A stretch of 64,000 nucleotides of DNA from DASUNP01 sp963728545 (GTDB lineage Bacteria > Acidobacteriota > Blastocatellia > UBA7656): NCBI GenBank assembly GCA_963728545.1, contig CAVSKO010000002.1, positions 1,240,001 to 1,304,000 of the forward strand. Direction: 5' to 3'. The notes beneath the pieces are model-generated. The model made no database searches, had not been told where the DNA came from, and saw nothing but the letters and a program-made list of their open reading frames with translations. The position numbers were made by a program, and so were the translations under genes. Below are positions 26,601 through 34,517 of this stretch, piece after piece; position 1 is the first letter of the stretch, and each line of letters opens with the position of its first letter.

Positions 26601-27532
26601 CATACAACTTCCAATGGAGAGTGATAAAAGAGAGCACCGGATTTTTCGGCGCAACATCTACGAACGTTGCTGTTCAAGTTACCGCCAGCGGATTAACCAA
26701 GCTGACCGGGGCGGCGTTTGGGTCAAGCCCGGCGTTTGCATCAGGGCGAGAGTTCGACAAAGCGCACGACGGCAACACATCGACCTTCTTCGACTTCCTG
26801 TTTGCTAATGGCGGCAACACGGGTATAGACCTCGGCGCCGGCAACGGCAGGAACGTGGTCAAGATCAGGTACTTTGCTCGAAGCGACTGGCCGGGCGGCC
26901 CTGGCCGCATGGTCGGTGGCAAGTTCCAGGGATCAAATTCGTCGAGCAGTTCGGGCTATGTCGATCTTCACACAGTCACCGTTGCTCCTCCGATCAGTGG
27001 ATGGGTCGAAGTGACGATCAGCGATGCTAATGCTTACAGATACCTGCGCTATCTGTCACCTGATGGCGCTTACGGCAACATCGCTGATGTCGAGTTTTAC
27101 ACAGGGACACCCGCAACCGGTAAGTTGTCCGGTACGGCGTTCGGAACAACTCCGGCGTTTGCATCAGGGCGAGAGTTCGACAAAGCGCACGACGGCAACA
27201 CATCGACCTTCTTCGACTTCCTGCAAGCCAACGGCGGCTACACAGGCATTGACCTCGGCGCCGGTAACGCCAAGCGCGTCATCAAGATCAGGTACTACGC
27301 TCGAAGCGACTGGCCGGGCGGCCCTGACCGCATGATCGGCGGCAAGTTCCAGGGGTCAAATTCGTCGAGCAGTTCGGGCTATGTTGATCTTCATACGGTC
27401 ACGGTTGCTCCGCCGCTCGGTGGATGGGTCGAGGTGACAATTACCGATGCGACCGAGTACAGGTTTCTTCGCTATATCGCTCCTAATGGCGCTTACTGCA
27501 ACATCGCTGAAGTCGAATTCTATAACCAATAG
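23675..27532 (+). CDS. giant secreted matrixin metalloprotease with Ig and discoidin-type repeats
   Basis: A 1285-residue secreted protein. ATG 23675 follows a GGAGGCAAGA ribosome site; in-frame 23588 is less likely. The signal peptide is at about 1-28. The N-terminal domain is homologous to that of the 9857 matrixin. The catalytic domain has HELGHALGLGHS at about residues 370-381. After it come a putative Ig domain (LPPGLTLNSNGNISGTP), three NBR1-type Ig-like domains (FVSQTVPTTVNPGQTF, FVSQSVPTSMTAGQSF, FVSQSVASNMTAGQTT) and three F5/8 type C (discoidin)-like units of exactly 134 residues each. The accessory domains probably bind polysaccharide or protein surfaces. DNA identity among discoidin units is high. 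A strong terminator follows. Confidence 0.88.
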   Translation: MERVLKRSWLRYFGVLALLLCAAQVTTATTIIGTPADDDMLIGARAVVRGKVLSLSTGIDEQNRIYTYITLKVQEVIKGQITENKIVIKEEGGAYGDRGSIIFGAPQFALGEKVILYLDTRADGSLRVHQMFFGKFSIVKDEQTGKEMAVRQAPDENVHILSPENHDHARGPSTNQMELSAYLAMVRSRLEVNREAALKFEADNYAGIPVLARPVEYEDSRSRGDIKPNFTLIHSAKPRWFEPDTGLPVLFFVNPAGAPNAQILDDVSAAMVPWSTVAGCSLRVVNGGTTGNCLPSSVQNTIVFNNCDGRWAAGSGCQNTLALGGLGWTGETTVINGTTFRRAQQGFISFNPFASCNFANSCNVREITTHELGHALGLGHSEFQDATMAPFAHFDGRCASIRQDDINGILFLYPAGAGSGGPLSIVTSSLTGALVNTPYTGVLIAAGGTAPYTWSLASGSAPLPPGLTLNSNGNISGTPTTAGTYNFTVRVTDSASATATKALSISVVSGSTALDSQFVSQTVPTTVNPGQTFTVNVKWLNTGTETWGAGFRVVSQNPPQNSTWGGNNVPLGGLFNVPQGQELDLSFTVFAPSAAGTYNFQWQMWKDGPGFFGQMSPNVVIQVGSGSGGTNGSTFVSQSVPTSMTAGQSFSVTVTMKNTGTTTWTTGSYKLGSQNPQDNNTWGLNRVSLSSSVLPNADATFTFNVTAPSTAGTYNFQWRMIQEGTGFFGATSTNVAVQVALGGGGGSVKLDGTPFGTSPAFASGREFDKAHDGNTSTLFDFLQANGGYTGIDLGAGNAKRVVKIRYFARSDWPGGPGRMVGGKFQGSNSSSSSGYVDLHTVTVAPPISGWVEVAIGDATEYRFLRYLGPNDSYCNVAEIEFHGPTGSGGGGTDDAAFVSQSVASNMTAGQTTSVSVTMRNTGTSTWTPTGGYKLGSQNPQDNTTWGMNRVSLPNSVGPGGEVTFSFSVTPPSTAGSYNFQWRVIKESTGFFGATSTNVAVQVTASGLTKLTGAAFGSSPAFASGREFDKAHDGNTSTFFDFLFANGGNTGIDLGAGNGRNVVKIRYFARSDWPGGPGRMVGGKFQGSNSSSSSGYVDLHTVTVAPPISGWVEVTISDANAYRYLRYLSPDGAYGNIADVEFYTGTPATGKLSGTAFGTTPAFASGREFDKAHDGNTSTFFDFLQANGGYTGIDLGAGNAKRVIKIRYYARSDWPGGPDRMIGGKFQGSNSSSSSGYVDLHTVTVAPPLGGWVEVTITDATEYRFLRYIAPNGAYCNIAEVEFYNQ
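25919..27523 (+). repeat. three 402-bp intragenic discoidin repeats
   Basis: Units at 25919-26320, 26699-27100 and 27122-27523, each exactly 402 bases (134 codons). Units share long identical blocks, for example GCATCAGGGCGAGAGTTCGA and GATCAAATTCGTCGAGCAGT (the latter in units 1 and 2). An NBR1-type Ig domain separates units 1 and 2 but not 2 and 3. Such near-identity at DNA level points to recent duplication or gene conversion. Confidence 0.9.
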
Positions 27533-27554
27533 GATTCAGTTTTAGCTGACACTC

Positions 27555-27604
27555 AAAGCAAGAAGGAGGATCGATAAAAATCGATCCTCCTTCTTGCTTT
27601 TGGG
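27555..27604 (+). terminator. intrinsic terminator of the giant matrixin gene
   Basis: A perfect 20-bp stem: AAAGCAAGAAGGAGGATCGA at 27555-27574 pairs with TCGATCCTCCTTCTTGCTTT at 27581-27600, with a six-base loop and a short T run after it. It begins 22 bases after the stop codon. Confidence 0.9.
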
Positions 27605-27709
27605 ATGCAGGTTGACAACCTTCGCTCTGAGTTTTATCCTGCTACTCGATTTTGAAGCTCCCGGCTTTATTCTTGCCAAGTTTATAATGTTACACACAGA
27701 ATTATTTGT

Positions 27710-28645
27710 ATGTATAAGGACAATCGTATAGCGGTAGTCGTCCCAGCGCATAATGAAGCGCGACACATAGGTCAGGTGATATTGACTATGCCCGCTCTAG
27801 TCGATCACATAATTATCGTCAACGATTGCAGCCAGGATGACACATCTGAAGTTGCTAAGAGATGCGGCGATGGGCGGGTCGTCGTCCTTGAACCGGCGAG
27901 CAATCAGGGGGTAGGCGGAGCGACGATTCTCGGATACAGGAAAGCGATGGAGATGGGTTGCGATCTGATTGCAAAGATGGACGGCGACGGACAGATGGAT
28001 CCTGAGTTTCTCCCATCGCTGCTCGATGCCGTAATAGACCAGGGTTATGACTATTCTAAAGGCAACCGTTTTCTCGCAGGCGAATCGCTTGCCTTTATGC
28101 CGAGGCATCGTTTGATAGGCAACGTCGTGCTCACCTTTATGACCAAGCTGGCTTCCGGTTACTGGCACATATTCGACCCGCAGAACGGTTTCACGGTAAT
28201 CAAGGTCGAGGCGCTGCGCGGGTTAAACCTTAATACTATTCACAAGCGTTTCTTCTTCGAGAACGATATGCTCGTGCACTTGAATTATATGGGCCGCCGT
28301 GTCAAGGATATAGCCATCCCTGCCCGATACGGCGAAGAGGTATCAGACCTCAATCCGTTCAAGATTGGGGTTACGTTCCCCATGCTGCTTTTGCGAAGGT
28401 TTTTTAACCGCGTCTATCAGAAATATGTCTTGAGAGACTTCTCCCCAATTGCGCTCTTTCTCTTTCTGGGGCTGGCGCTCTTTGGCTGGGGAACCCTGTT
28501 TGGAATCTACCTGTGGATTAGAACCATGTCAACCGGGCTCGCCACGCCGACCGGAACAATAATGGTAGCCTTGCTGCCGATGATTCTCGGCTTTCAACTC
28601 TTGCTGCAAGCAATTGTTCTAGATATTCAAGAGACTCCTAAATGA
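27710..28645 (+). CDS. family 2 glycosyltransferase with C-terminal membrane segments
   Basis: A 311-residue GT-A glycosyltransferase. The opening strand VVVPAHNEARHIG and the nucleotide-binding KMDGDGQMDP (DxD-type) are typical of polyprenyl-phosphate hexose synthases. The middle contains the acceptor part (GNRFLAGESL, FDPQNGFTVIK). Two C-terminal membrane segments at about 240-262 (LFLFLGLALFGWGTLFGIYL) and 280-303 (MVALLPMILGFQLLLQ) anchor it in the inner membrane. Family members make dolichyl- or undecaprenyl-phosphate sugars, or extend glycans. It is the first gene of a plus-strand surface-glycan set that includes the next two genes. Sugar and acceptor are unknown. Confidence 0.88.
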   Translation: MYKDNRIAVVVPAHNEARHIGQVILTMPALVDHIIIVNDCSQDDTSEVAKRCGDGRVVVLEPASNQGVGGATILGYRKAMEMGCDLIAKMDGDGQMDPEFLPSLLDAVIDQGYDYSKGNRFLAGESLAFMPRHRLIGNVVLTFMTKLASGYWHIFDPQNGFTVIKVEALRGLNLNTIHKRFFFENDMLVHLNYMGRRVKDIAIPARYGEEVSDLNPFKIGVTFPMLLLRRFFNRVYQKYVLRDFSPIALFLFLGLALFGWGTLFGIYLWIRTMSTGLATPTGTIMVALLPMILGFQLLLQAIVLDIQETPK

Positions 28646-28722
28646 CGGTAATCTGGGCGCTTGATTGACAATTCATATTAGCGCTCTTAAACTTTCTGTT
28701 CCCGAAAAGCCCTTGAGAGTTC

Positions 28723-29880
28723 ATGAAGGTACTACTCGTTTGCAAAATCTCTCCACTTAAAGAAGGAGGCGCAGAAATCCGCTCAAAGGAGGTGGCATTC
28801 CGCCTGGCTAAGAAGGGCCACGATGTCACTGTCATCTGCGCCAAAGGGCGCATCGATGACCCCGACATACAGCATATAAACGGGGTCACGATTATTCATA
28901 AAAATATCTTTCCCGGATGGCTGCTTAAGAGGTTCCCGTATCCAAGCTACTTTCTGCTCGCCTCGATCAGCCTGTTGTTGATGTTCCCGCTCTTTTTCCT
29001 GCTCAGAAAAGAGAAGTATGACCTTGTCCGAGAAGATTTCTCCCCGTTTCCGCCGTCAGGACTGTTAGCCCTCGTGAGGCTGCCCGTCCGAAGACGCATT
29101 ATGGTGACACACAACTTAGCGGGCACATTAAGAGGCTGGGTGAAATACTACGGGGTTCTTTACGGGTCGGCGGGGTATTTGATGGACAGGTTGTTGAGGG
29201 CCGGAAGATTGAGGTTTGACAGGGTCATCTGTGACGGGAAATGGTTTGCCGACGAGCTGAAGCAACATCCGAAGATTGCCGACAAGGTTTCATACATACC
29301 GAACGGAGTCAATCTGGATGAGTTTAATATTGCTCGAAAAGACCGGGTTAGCAACGGGACGACCCGGTTGCTGTGTGTCGGGCGATTGGTGGAGACAAAA
29401 GGGTTCCGCTACGCAATAGAAGCGCTGGGAGTTTTGAAGCAAGAGTACCCATATTTGAAGATGGACATTTGGGGGAACGGCCCGCTAAAAGAATCTTTGA
29501 AAAGGCTGGCGGCGGAAAGGGGCGTCTCCGAAATGTTAAGATTTCGCGAGCCGGTTTCTCACGCCGAGATGCCCGCGATCTACGGAGATTACGATTTTTT
29601 CTTAATGCCTTCCTTGTTTGAAGGCTTGCCCGTCGCGCTTATGGAAGCGATGGCTAGCCATCTGCCGATTGTGGCTACGGACATACCCGGCATCACGGGA
29701 ATCCTTGATCCGGGCTCAGCCACGTTTGCGACGAAAGAGAACGCCGCAGACTTTGCGGAAAAATTAAAATGGGCCATCCAGCACCCGACCGACGTTGCTC
29801 GAAGCGCCGAGTCAGCTTACCGGATCGCGCAAAGCTATGATTGGGAGAACACCGTGCGTCAGGAGATCGAGGAAGCTTAG
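28723..29880 (+). CDS. family 4 glycosyltransferase
   Basis: A 385-residue GT-B glycosyltransferase. The N-terminal half contains the acceptor-side Rossmann (KEGGAEIRSKEVAFRLAKKGH) with a hydrophobic patch at about 78-100 (FLLASISLLLMFPLFFLL) that may attach it to the membrane. The C-terminal half has the nucleotide-sugar site: IPNGVNLDEF, CVGRLVETKGF and the E(x7)E region in FEGLPVALMEAMA. Retaining hexosyl transfer from a nucleotide sugar is the family chemistry. The stop codon is immediately followed by the ATG of the methyltransferase at 29881, so the two are translationally coupled. Confidence 0.9.
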   Translation: MKVLLVCKISPLKEGGAEIRSKEVAFRLAKKGHDVTVICAKGRIDDPDIQHINGVTIIHKNIFPGWLLKRFPYPSYFLLASISLLLMFPLFFLLRKEKYDLVREDFSPFPPSGLLALVRLPVRRRIMVTHNLAGTLRGWVKYYGVLYGSAGYLMDRLLRAGRLRFDRVICDGKWFADELKQHPKIADKVSYIPNGVNLDEFNIARKDRVSNGTTRLLCVGRLVETKGFRYAIEALGVLKQEYPYLKMDIWGNGPLKESLKRLAAERGVSEMLRFREPVSHAEMPAIYGDYDFFLMPSLFEGLPVALMEAMASHLPIVATDIPGITGILDPGSATFATKENAADFAEKLKWAIQHPTDVARSAESAYRIAQSYDWENTVRQEIEEA

Positions 29881-30657
29881 ATGTTAGAGGGCAAAAAGCT
29901 GAATCCGTTAGAAAGACTCGCCTACAGGCTTTTGAGCCTCAGCGATATAGAGAACCGGACTTTGCGCAATGCCGTCAAACAGTTTGCGCTGTCGGTCCCT
30001 CCAGGCTCCCGCATACTGGATGCCGGAGCAGGTTTAAAGCCCTACGAGAGATTTTTTGAGCACTGCCAATACGAATCCTGTGATTTTGGCGATTGCCAGC
30101 AATTCTATTCAAACATCGACGACGGACGCCGCGACGATCTCGCCGCCAGGCATACCTACATCTGCCCGATAGATAACATCCCGGTCCCTGACGGAACCTT
30201 TGATTTCATTCTTTGCTCGCAAGTGCTGGAACACGTGCCTTATCCGCTGGAGGCTGTAAAAGAGCTGCAACGAGTGTTGAAACCCTCCGGGCAGTTGTTC
30301 GTTACCGTCCCGCAGGGGTACGGGATTCATGGAGAGCCTTTCAATTTTTTTTACTTCACAAAATACGGGCTTGAGCTGGTCTTGAATGATGCGGGGTTCG
30401 AAGTAATAAAGGTTGAAGAAAGAGGCGGCTATTTTTATTACCTTTATGATAGGCTCGCCAACGCCATCCCTCGAATCGTCGTCGGGTACAAAAATAGAAT
30501 GTCGTTAATGATGCTGATCTTATCGCCGATACACATATTCCTGGCATATTTGCTCGGCCCGGTCCTGCTGCTGCTGGAGCCTCTGGACAAAGAGAAGCGA
30601 TTTACAATGGGGTACGTTTCGCTCGCCAGGAAGAGGCAGGAAGGAAAAGCAGGTTGA
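29881..30657 (+). CDS. class I SAM-dependent methyltransferase
   Basis: A 258-residue methyltransferase. Motif I is RILDAGAGLKPYE at about residues 42-54. The catalytic-side motif is DFILCSQVLEHVPYP, and LKPSGQLFVTVPQG follows. The C-terminal hydrophobic stretch at about 205-232 (LILSPIHIFLAYLLGPVLLLL) suggests a membrane-bound form. It starts right after the stop of the glycosyltransferase and probably methylates a sugar or lipid intermediate of the same glycan; the substrate is inferred from context only. Confidence 0.85.
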   Translation: MLEGKKLNPLERLAYRLLSLSDIENRTLRNAVKQFALSVPPGSRILDAGAGLKPYERFFEHCQYESCDFGDCQQFYSNIDDGRRDDLAARHTYICPIDNIPVPDGTFDFILCSQVLEHVPYPLEAVKELQRVLKPSGQLFVTVPQGYGIHGEPFNFFYFTKYGLELVLNDAGFEVIKVEERGGYFYYLYDRLANAIPRIVVGYKNRMSLMMLILSPIHIFLAYLLGPVLLLLEPLDKEKRFTMGYVSLARKRQEGKAG

Positions 30658-30709
30658 GCGCCCTTCTCAGGTGTCCGGATAATTTCCTTTTTAACCGTTC
30701 AAGAGCTAT

Positions 30710-32756
30710 ATGATTAAACTCCCTTCCAAGCAGTCGGCTGTTGATCTGGTCAAGAGTCTTAGCCCGAGGGCCAGGTTTTTATCGAGCCTCTGGGGGCTGT
30801 TTTTTCTTCTGGTAATATTTGGCATACACGGTTCTGCGACCGGAGTGACCTCGGAGTGGTGGGCACCGGAAAAGCCTTATTCAGGATATTTATTCAAGCC
30901 TCCGCGCAAGCTGACGGAAACAGCATCTCCCAACAGCGTTTTAGCCATGCAAGAGGTGACTATGGCCCGCGCCCGTTGGATAAGGTGGGACGAGTTGTTG
31001 ATTACGACTCCGCTCGCCTTGAGCCAGCTCTCGCACGACCCGCGCTTTCCTGTAGTAAACACAAATATCGGAAACGGCCAGAACATGCTGCTCAGCCCTC
31101 ACCCACCTGTCCTGCATATTGTCAGCCTGGCGAGGCCGGCCACATGGGGCTATTTTTTTCTGGGCGCTCAGCGAGGTCTTGCCTGGTACTGGTGGTTTCA
31201 AGTCTTTTCCTGCTTCACGGTCCTCTACCTGCTGTTTGAAATCATCTTGAAAGGACACCGGCTCATAGCCGCTTTCGGAGCGTTCTGGTATTGCGCGTCG
31301 GCTTACGTGGTATGCTGGTCGCTTTGGCCCACACATCTCACATTTAACGGCGCGCTCGCCTGTCTGACCGCTTATCACCTGCTTCGATCAAATAGCCGGG
31401 TGGTCCAGATCGTTTGCGCCGTCTTGTTTGGTCTCGGTCTGACGGGATTCGTGATAACCATGTATCCTCCCTGGCAGGTCTCGCTCGGCTACCTTTTCGC
31501 CGCGATTTTTGCGGGCCTCTTTATTCGCGATAAGCTCTATCTCTCGTTCAAGCCGTTGCGGTTATACAAAGTAATATGCTTAACCGGGGCAATTCTGCTT
31601 GCGGGCGCGCTCGTCTCTTCATTCCTGATCACCTGCCTGCCCGATCTGAGATTGATGTCAAATACGGTCTATCCCGGAAAGAGGATTTCGACGGGGGGCG
31701 ATTACCCTTTTGCTCTGCTCTTCAAAGGAATGTATAACCTGGAGACGATTTACTCAGCTCCGCAGGCGCTTATAAATCAGTGCGAGGCGGCCTCTTTCTA
31801 CTATCTTTTCCCGGCTGTGCTATTCGCCATCTGCCTGTCAAAACGGGTTCGGAGGAGCCTGGGTATAATCGGCTGGCTGCTCGTCTCTTATATAGTCGGC
31901 ATGGTCTTTTTCATGCTTGTAGGCATTCCGGAAAAACTCGCGAAGCTGACTCTGCTCAGCTACGCGCCGCCGTATCGAGCAGACATTGCTCTGGGGCTTG
32001 CTTCTATCATCTTATGCATCTACGTCCTGGCTCGGCTTAAGGAGACAAACGAATGGGACAACAAGTGGGAGAGGGTTGTCCCCTGGATTGCGAGCGCAGG
32101 GATGAGCGTCACGCTTTTATTACATGGTCTATTCTTGCTTCGAAAAGCGGATGGTTTTCCGGCTCCCGGTAAAATCCTGTTCATCTCATTTTTTATCGGT
32201 TTATTGTCTTACTTGTTGTTGGCGGGCAAGAGTCGGATTTTTTGCGCCGTTGCTACAATACTCATAGTTGCGACGACAGCCTTTTTCAACCCTCTGTTCA
32301 ACTAACCTGGATCACATTTATAAATCCGAGCTTGCGCAGCAGATCACGAGATTCAATAAGCAATCGCCTGACCGGCCTTTATGGTTGTGCTACGGAGGCG
32401 TACAGCCGGGCACGCTCGTCACCGTGCTCGGAGGCAGATCGCTTTCAAGCACACACTGGCCGCCGCAGATCGCCATGTGGCGTTCGTTTGACCAGACAGG
32501 CGTATTCGATCCGCTTTATAACCGCTATGCGCAAGTCAACCTCGTTTATACGAAGAACGAAAACGAGGTCGCATTCCTTAGCAGGCAGGAAGATACATTG
32601 ATGGTACACATCTCTCCGAAAAACCCCATCGTAAGAGGGATGGGAGCCCGTTACGTGTTGGCGCTGGGCGACGTACAAAATGAAGTGAAAGAGTCGGGGC
32701 TGCGCCTGTTGTACCAATCAACAGGCGCAAACTTTTCCATATTCGAGATACCCTAA
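30710..32756 (+). CDS. large polytopic membrane protein, frameshifted at about 32297
   Basis: The frame from ATG 30710 runs to a TAA at 32303-32305 and then continues in the next frame to a stop at 32756. If one T is removed from CTGTTCAACT (32297/32298), the codons read FNPLSTNLDHIYKSELAQQI without break, giving about 681 residues. The N-terminal ~530 residues have roughly a dozen membrane segments, and the last ~150 form a soluble domain (GGVQPGTLVTVLGG, GARYVLALGDVQ). Such proteins occur in surface-polysaccharide loci and may be glycosyltransferases of the GT-C type; the family is not named with confidence. Whether the break is real or a sequencing error cannot be decided here. Confidence 0.7.
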
Positions 32757-32770
32757 ATTAAATTACATTT

Positions 32771-32912
32771 GAGTGTACGGGAATAAAAGAAGATTCACCG
32801 CCGCAGACACAGAGAACACAGAGCGGGCGCAGAGAAAACCAACCTCTGCTCTGCGCCCGCTCTGTGTTCTCTGTGTCTGCGGCGGTGAGAAGTCTCTCCA
32901 ATATCCGTATAT
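32771..32912. repeat. dispersed palindromic intergenic repeat, copy 3
   Basis: The best-preserved copy. The left arm at 32796-32834 (CACCGCCGCAGACACAGAGA onward) pairs perfectly over 39 bases with the right arm at 32849-32887, around a 14-base spacer. The outer flank GAGTGTACGG is shared with copy 1 (1694-1703). It lies between the broken membrane-protein gene and the glycosyltransferase-methyltransferase gene. Confidence 0.88.
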
Positions 32913-33044
32913 CTATTGAAAACCGCCTTAGGTAAACGGCTCATACGAGGCTTGTTAACCGCATTACGGCGCGGAAGATTCTTCTTTTCATCGTGTTGAA
33001 AAGTTGATATTCTTTTCGGCACGCTTCATGTCTAAGAGGTAATA

Positions 33045-34490
33045 ATGCCGCAGCAGAAAAAACGCATAGGTATATTCGTGATAGCTTATAACGCCGTCAA
33101 TAAGCTTGACTGGACGCTCGACCGAATACCTAAAGATGTTTGGGATAGAGTAGAAGAGGTTTTTCTTTTTGACGATTGCTCTACGGATAATACTTACTAC
33201 GCCGCAATCGGATACAAGCACACAAAGCGGCTCGACAAGCTCACCATCCACCGCAACACTCAAAACCTCCGCTATGGCGGCAACCAGAAGGCGGGTTATC
33301 AATACGCCATATCGCGCGGGCTGGACATAGTCGTGATGTTGCACGCCGACGGCCAGTACGCGCCGGAAGTCTTAAACGAATTGCTTGAGCCGCTGGAAAA
33401 CGACGAAGCCGACATGGTCTTTGGCTCGCGCATGGCGAATGGCGGCGACCCTCTGGCGGGCGGCATGCCGCTTTACAAATATTTCGGCAACAGAATATTG
33501 ACCTTTCTTGAGAATCTTATTATCGACATCGATCTATCCGAGTTCCATTCCGGCTACAGGCTCTATAGCTGCGAAGCCATGAAAAGAATCCCGTTTTTGT
33601 TGAACTCTAACGAATGGCATTTCGACACAGAGATTCTTATACAGTTTCACGAAGCCGGTCTTCGCATCGCCGAGCGCCCAATTCCGACTTACTATGGCGA
33701 TGAGATTTGTTACGTCAACGGCATCTCTTATGCCTTCAATTGTCTGAAATCCGCCGTCAAATATAGATTGCACAAGGCGGGCGTAAGACATGAGCCGAAA
33801 TACGACGTGAAATTGAACCGATACGTTTACAAGAAGGCCGATCCCTACAGCAGCCACGCGCAAATCCTGAGATGGGTCGAAAAAGAGCGCCCCTCGGAGG
33901 TATTGGAGGTCGGCACCGCTACGGGTTATCTAAGCTCAGAGATGACCAGTCTCGGTTGCAAAGTTACGGGCATAGAGCTGGACAAGGAGATGGCCGAGTT
34001 AGCCCGTCAACACTGCGCCGAGATGCACATCGCCGACATAGAGAGCATGGACCTGTCCGTGTTGGGCCGCTACGACGCGATCATTTTGGGTGACATTTTA
34101 GAACACCTGCGCAACCCTCGCGCGGTGCTCGAAAGGATGAACGAATTTCTGAAGCCGAATGGAAAGATTTTAATTTCGCTGCCGAATGTCGCTAACATCT
34201 GGGTCCGCCTCAATCTCTTGTTCGGCCATTTTAACTACAGGCAGGTGGGCATACTCGACGAAAGCCATCTGCGCTTTTTCACCCTCAAGACCGCAAAGCG
34301 ACTGGCAGCCGATTCGGGGCTTGACGTTATAAGCACGAGCGTCACGCCTATTCCACTGCCGCTGATTCTCCCCCTCACAAGCGAGGGGCGACCTCTCAGT
34401 TTTCTCCACCGTCTAAACTGGTGGCTCACCCGGCTGAGAAAGACTCTCTTCGGAGATCAATTCATTCTAGTATGCCGCCCAAAAGCGTAA
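33045..34490 (+). CDS. bifunctional family 2 glycosyltransferase / methyltransferase
   Basis: A 481-residue two-domain protein. Residues 1-235 are a GT-A glycosyltransferase (GIFVIAYNAVNKLDWTLDRI, MLHADGQYAPE). A linker is followed, at about 275-480, by a class I methyltransferase (EVLEVGTATGYLSSEM as motif I, IILGDILEHLRNP, LKPNGKILISLPN). ATG 33045 has an AAGAGGTAATA ribosome site. A glycosyltransferase and a methyltransferase in one chain suggests that a sugar is added and then capped or modified. The neighbouring membrane proteins support a surface-glycan role. No frame break is seen in this gene. Confidence 0.9.
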   Translation: MPQQKKRIGIFVIAYNAVNKLDWTLDRIPKDVWDRVEEVFLFDDCSTDNTYYAAIGYKHTKRLDKLTIHRNTQNLRYGGNQKAGYQYAISRGLDIVVMLHADGQYAPEVLNELLEPLENDEADMVFGSRMANGGDPLAGGMPLYKYFGNRILTFLENLIIDIDLSEFHSGYRLYSCEAMKRIPFLLNSNEWHFDTEILIQFHEAGLRIAERPIPTYYGDEICYVNGISYAFNCLKSAVKYRLHKAGVRHEPKYDVKLNRYVYKKADPYSSHAQILRWVEKERPSEVLEVGTATGYLSSEMTSLGCKVTGIELDKEMAELARQHCAEMHIADIESMDLSVLGRYDAIILGDILEHLRNPRAVLERMNEFLKPNGKILISLPNVANIWVRLNLLFGHFNYRQVGILDESHLRFFTLKTAKRLAADSGLDVISTSVTPIPLPLILPLTSEGRPLSFLHRLNWWLTRLRKTLFGDQFILVCRPKA

Positions 34491-34517
34491 ACGAAACAAC
34501 GACGAACAGGGGGGCGC

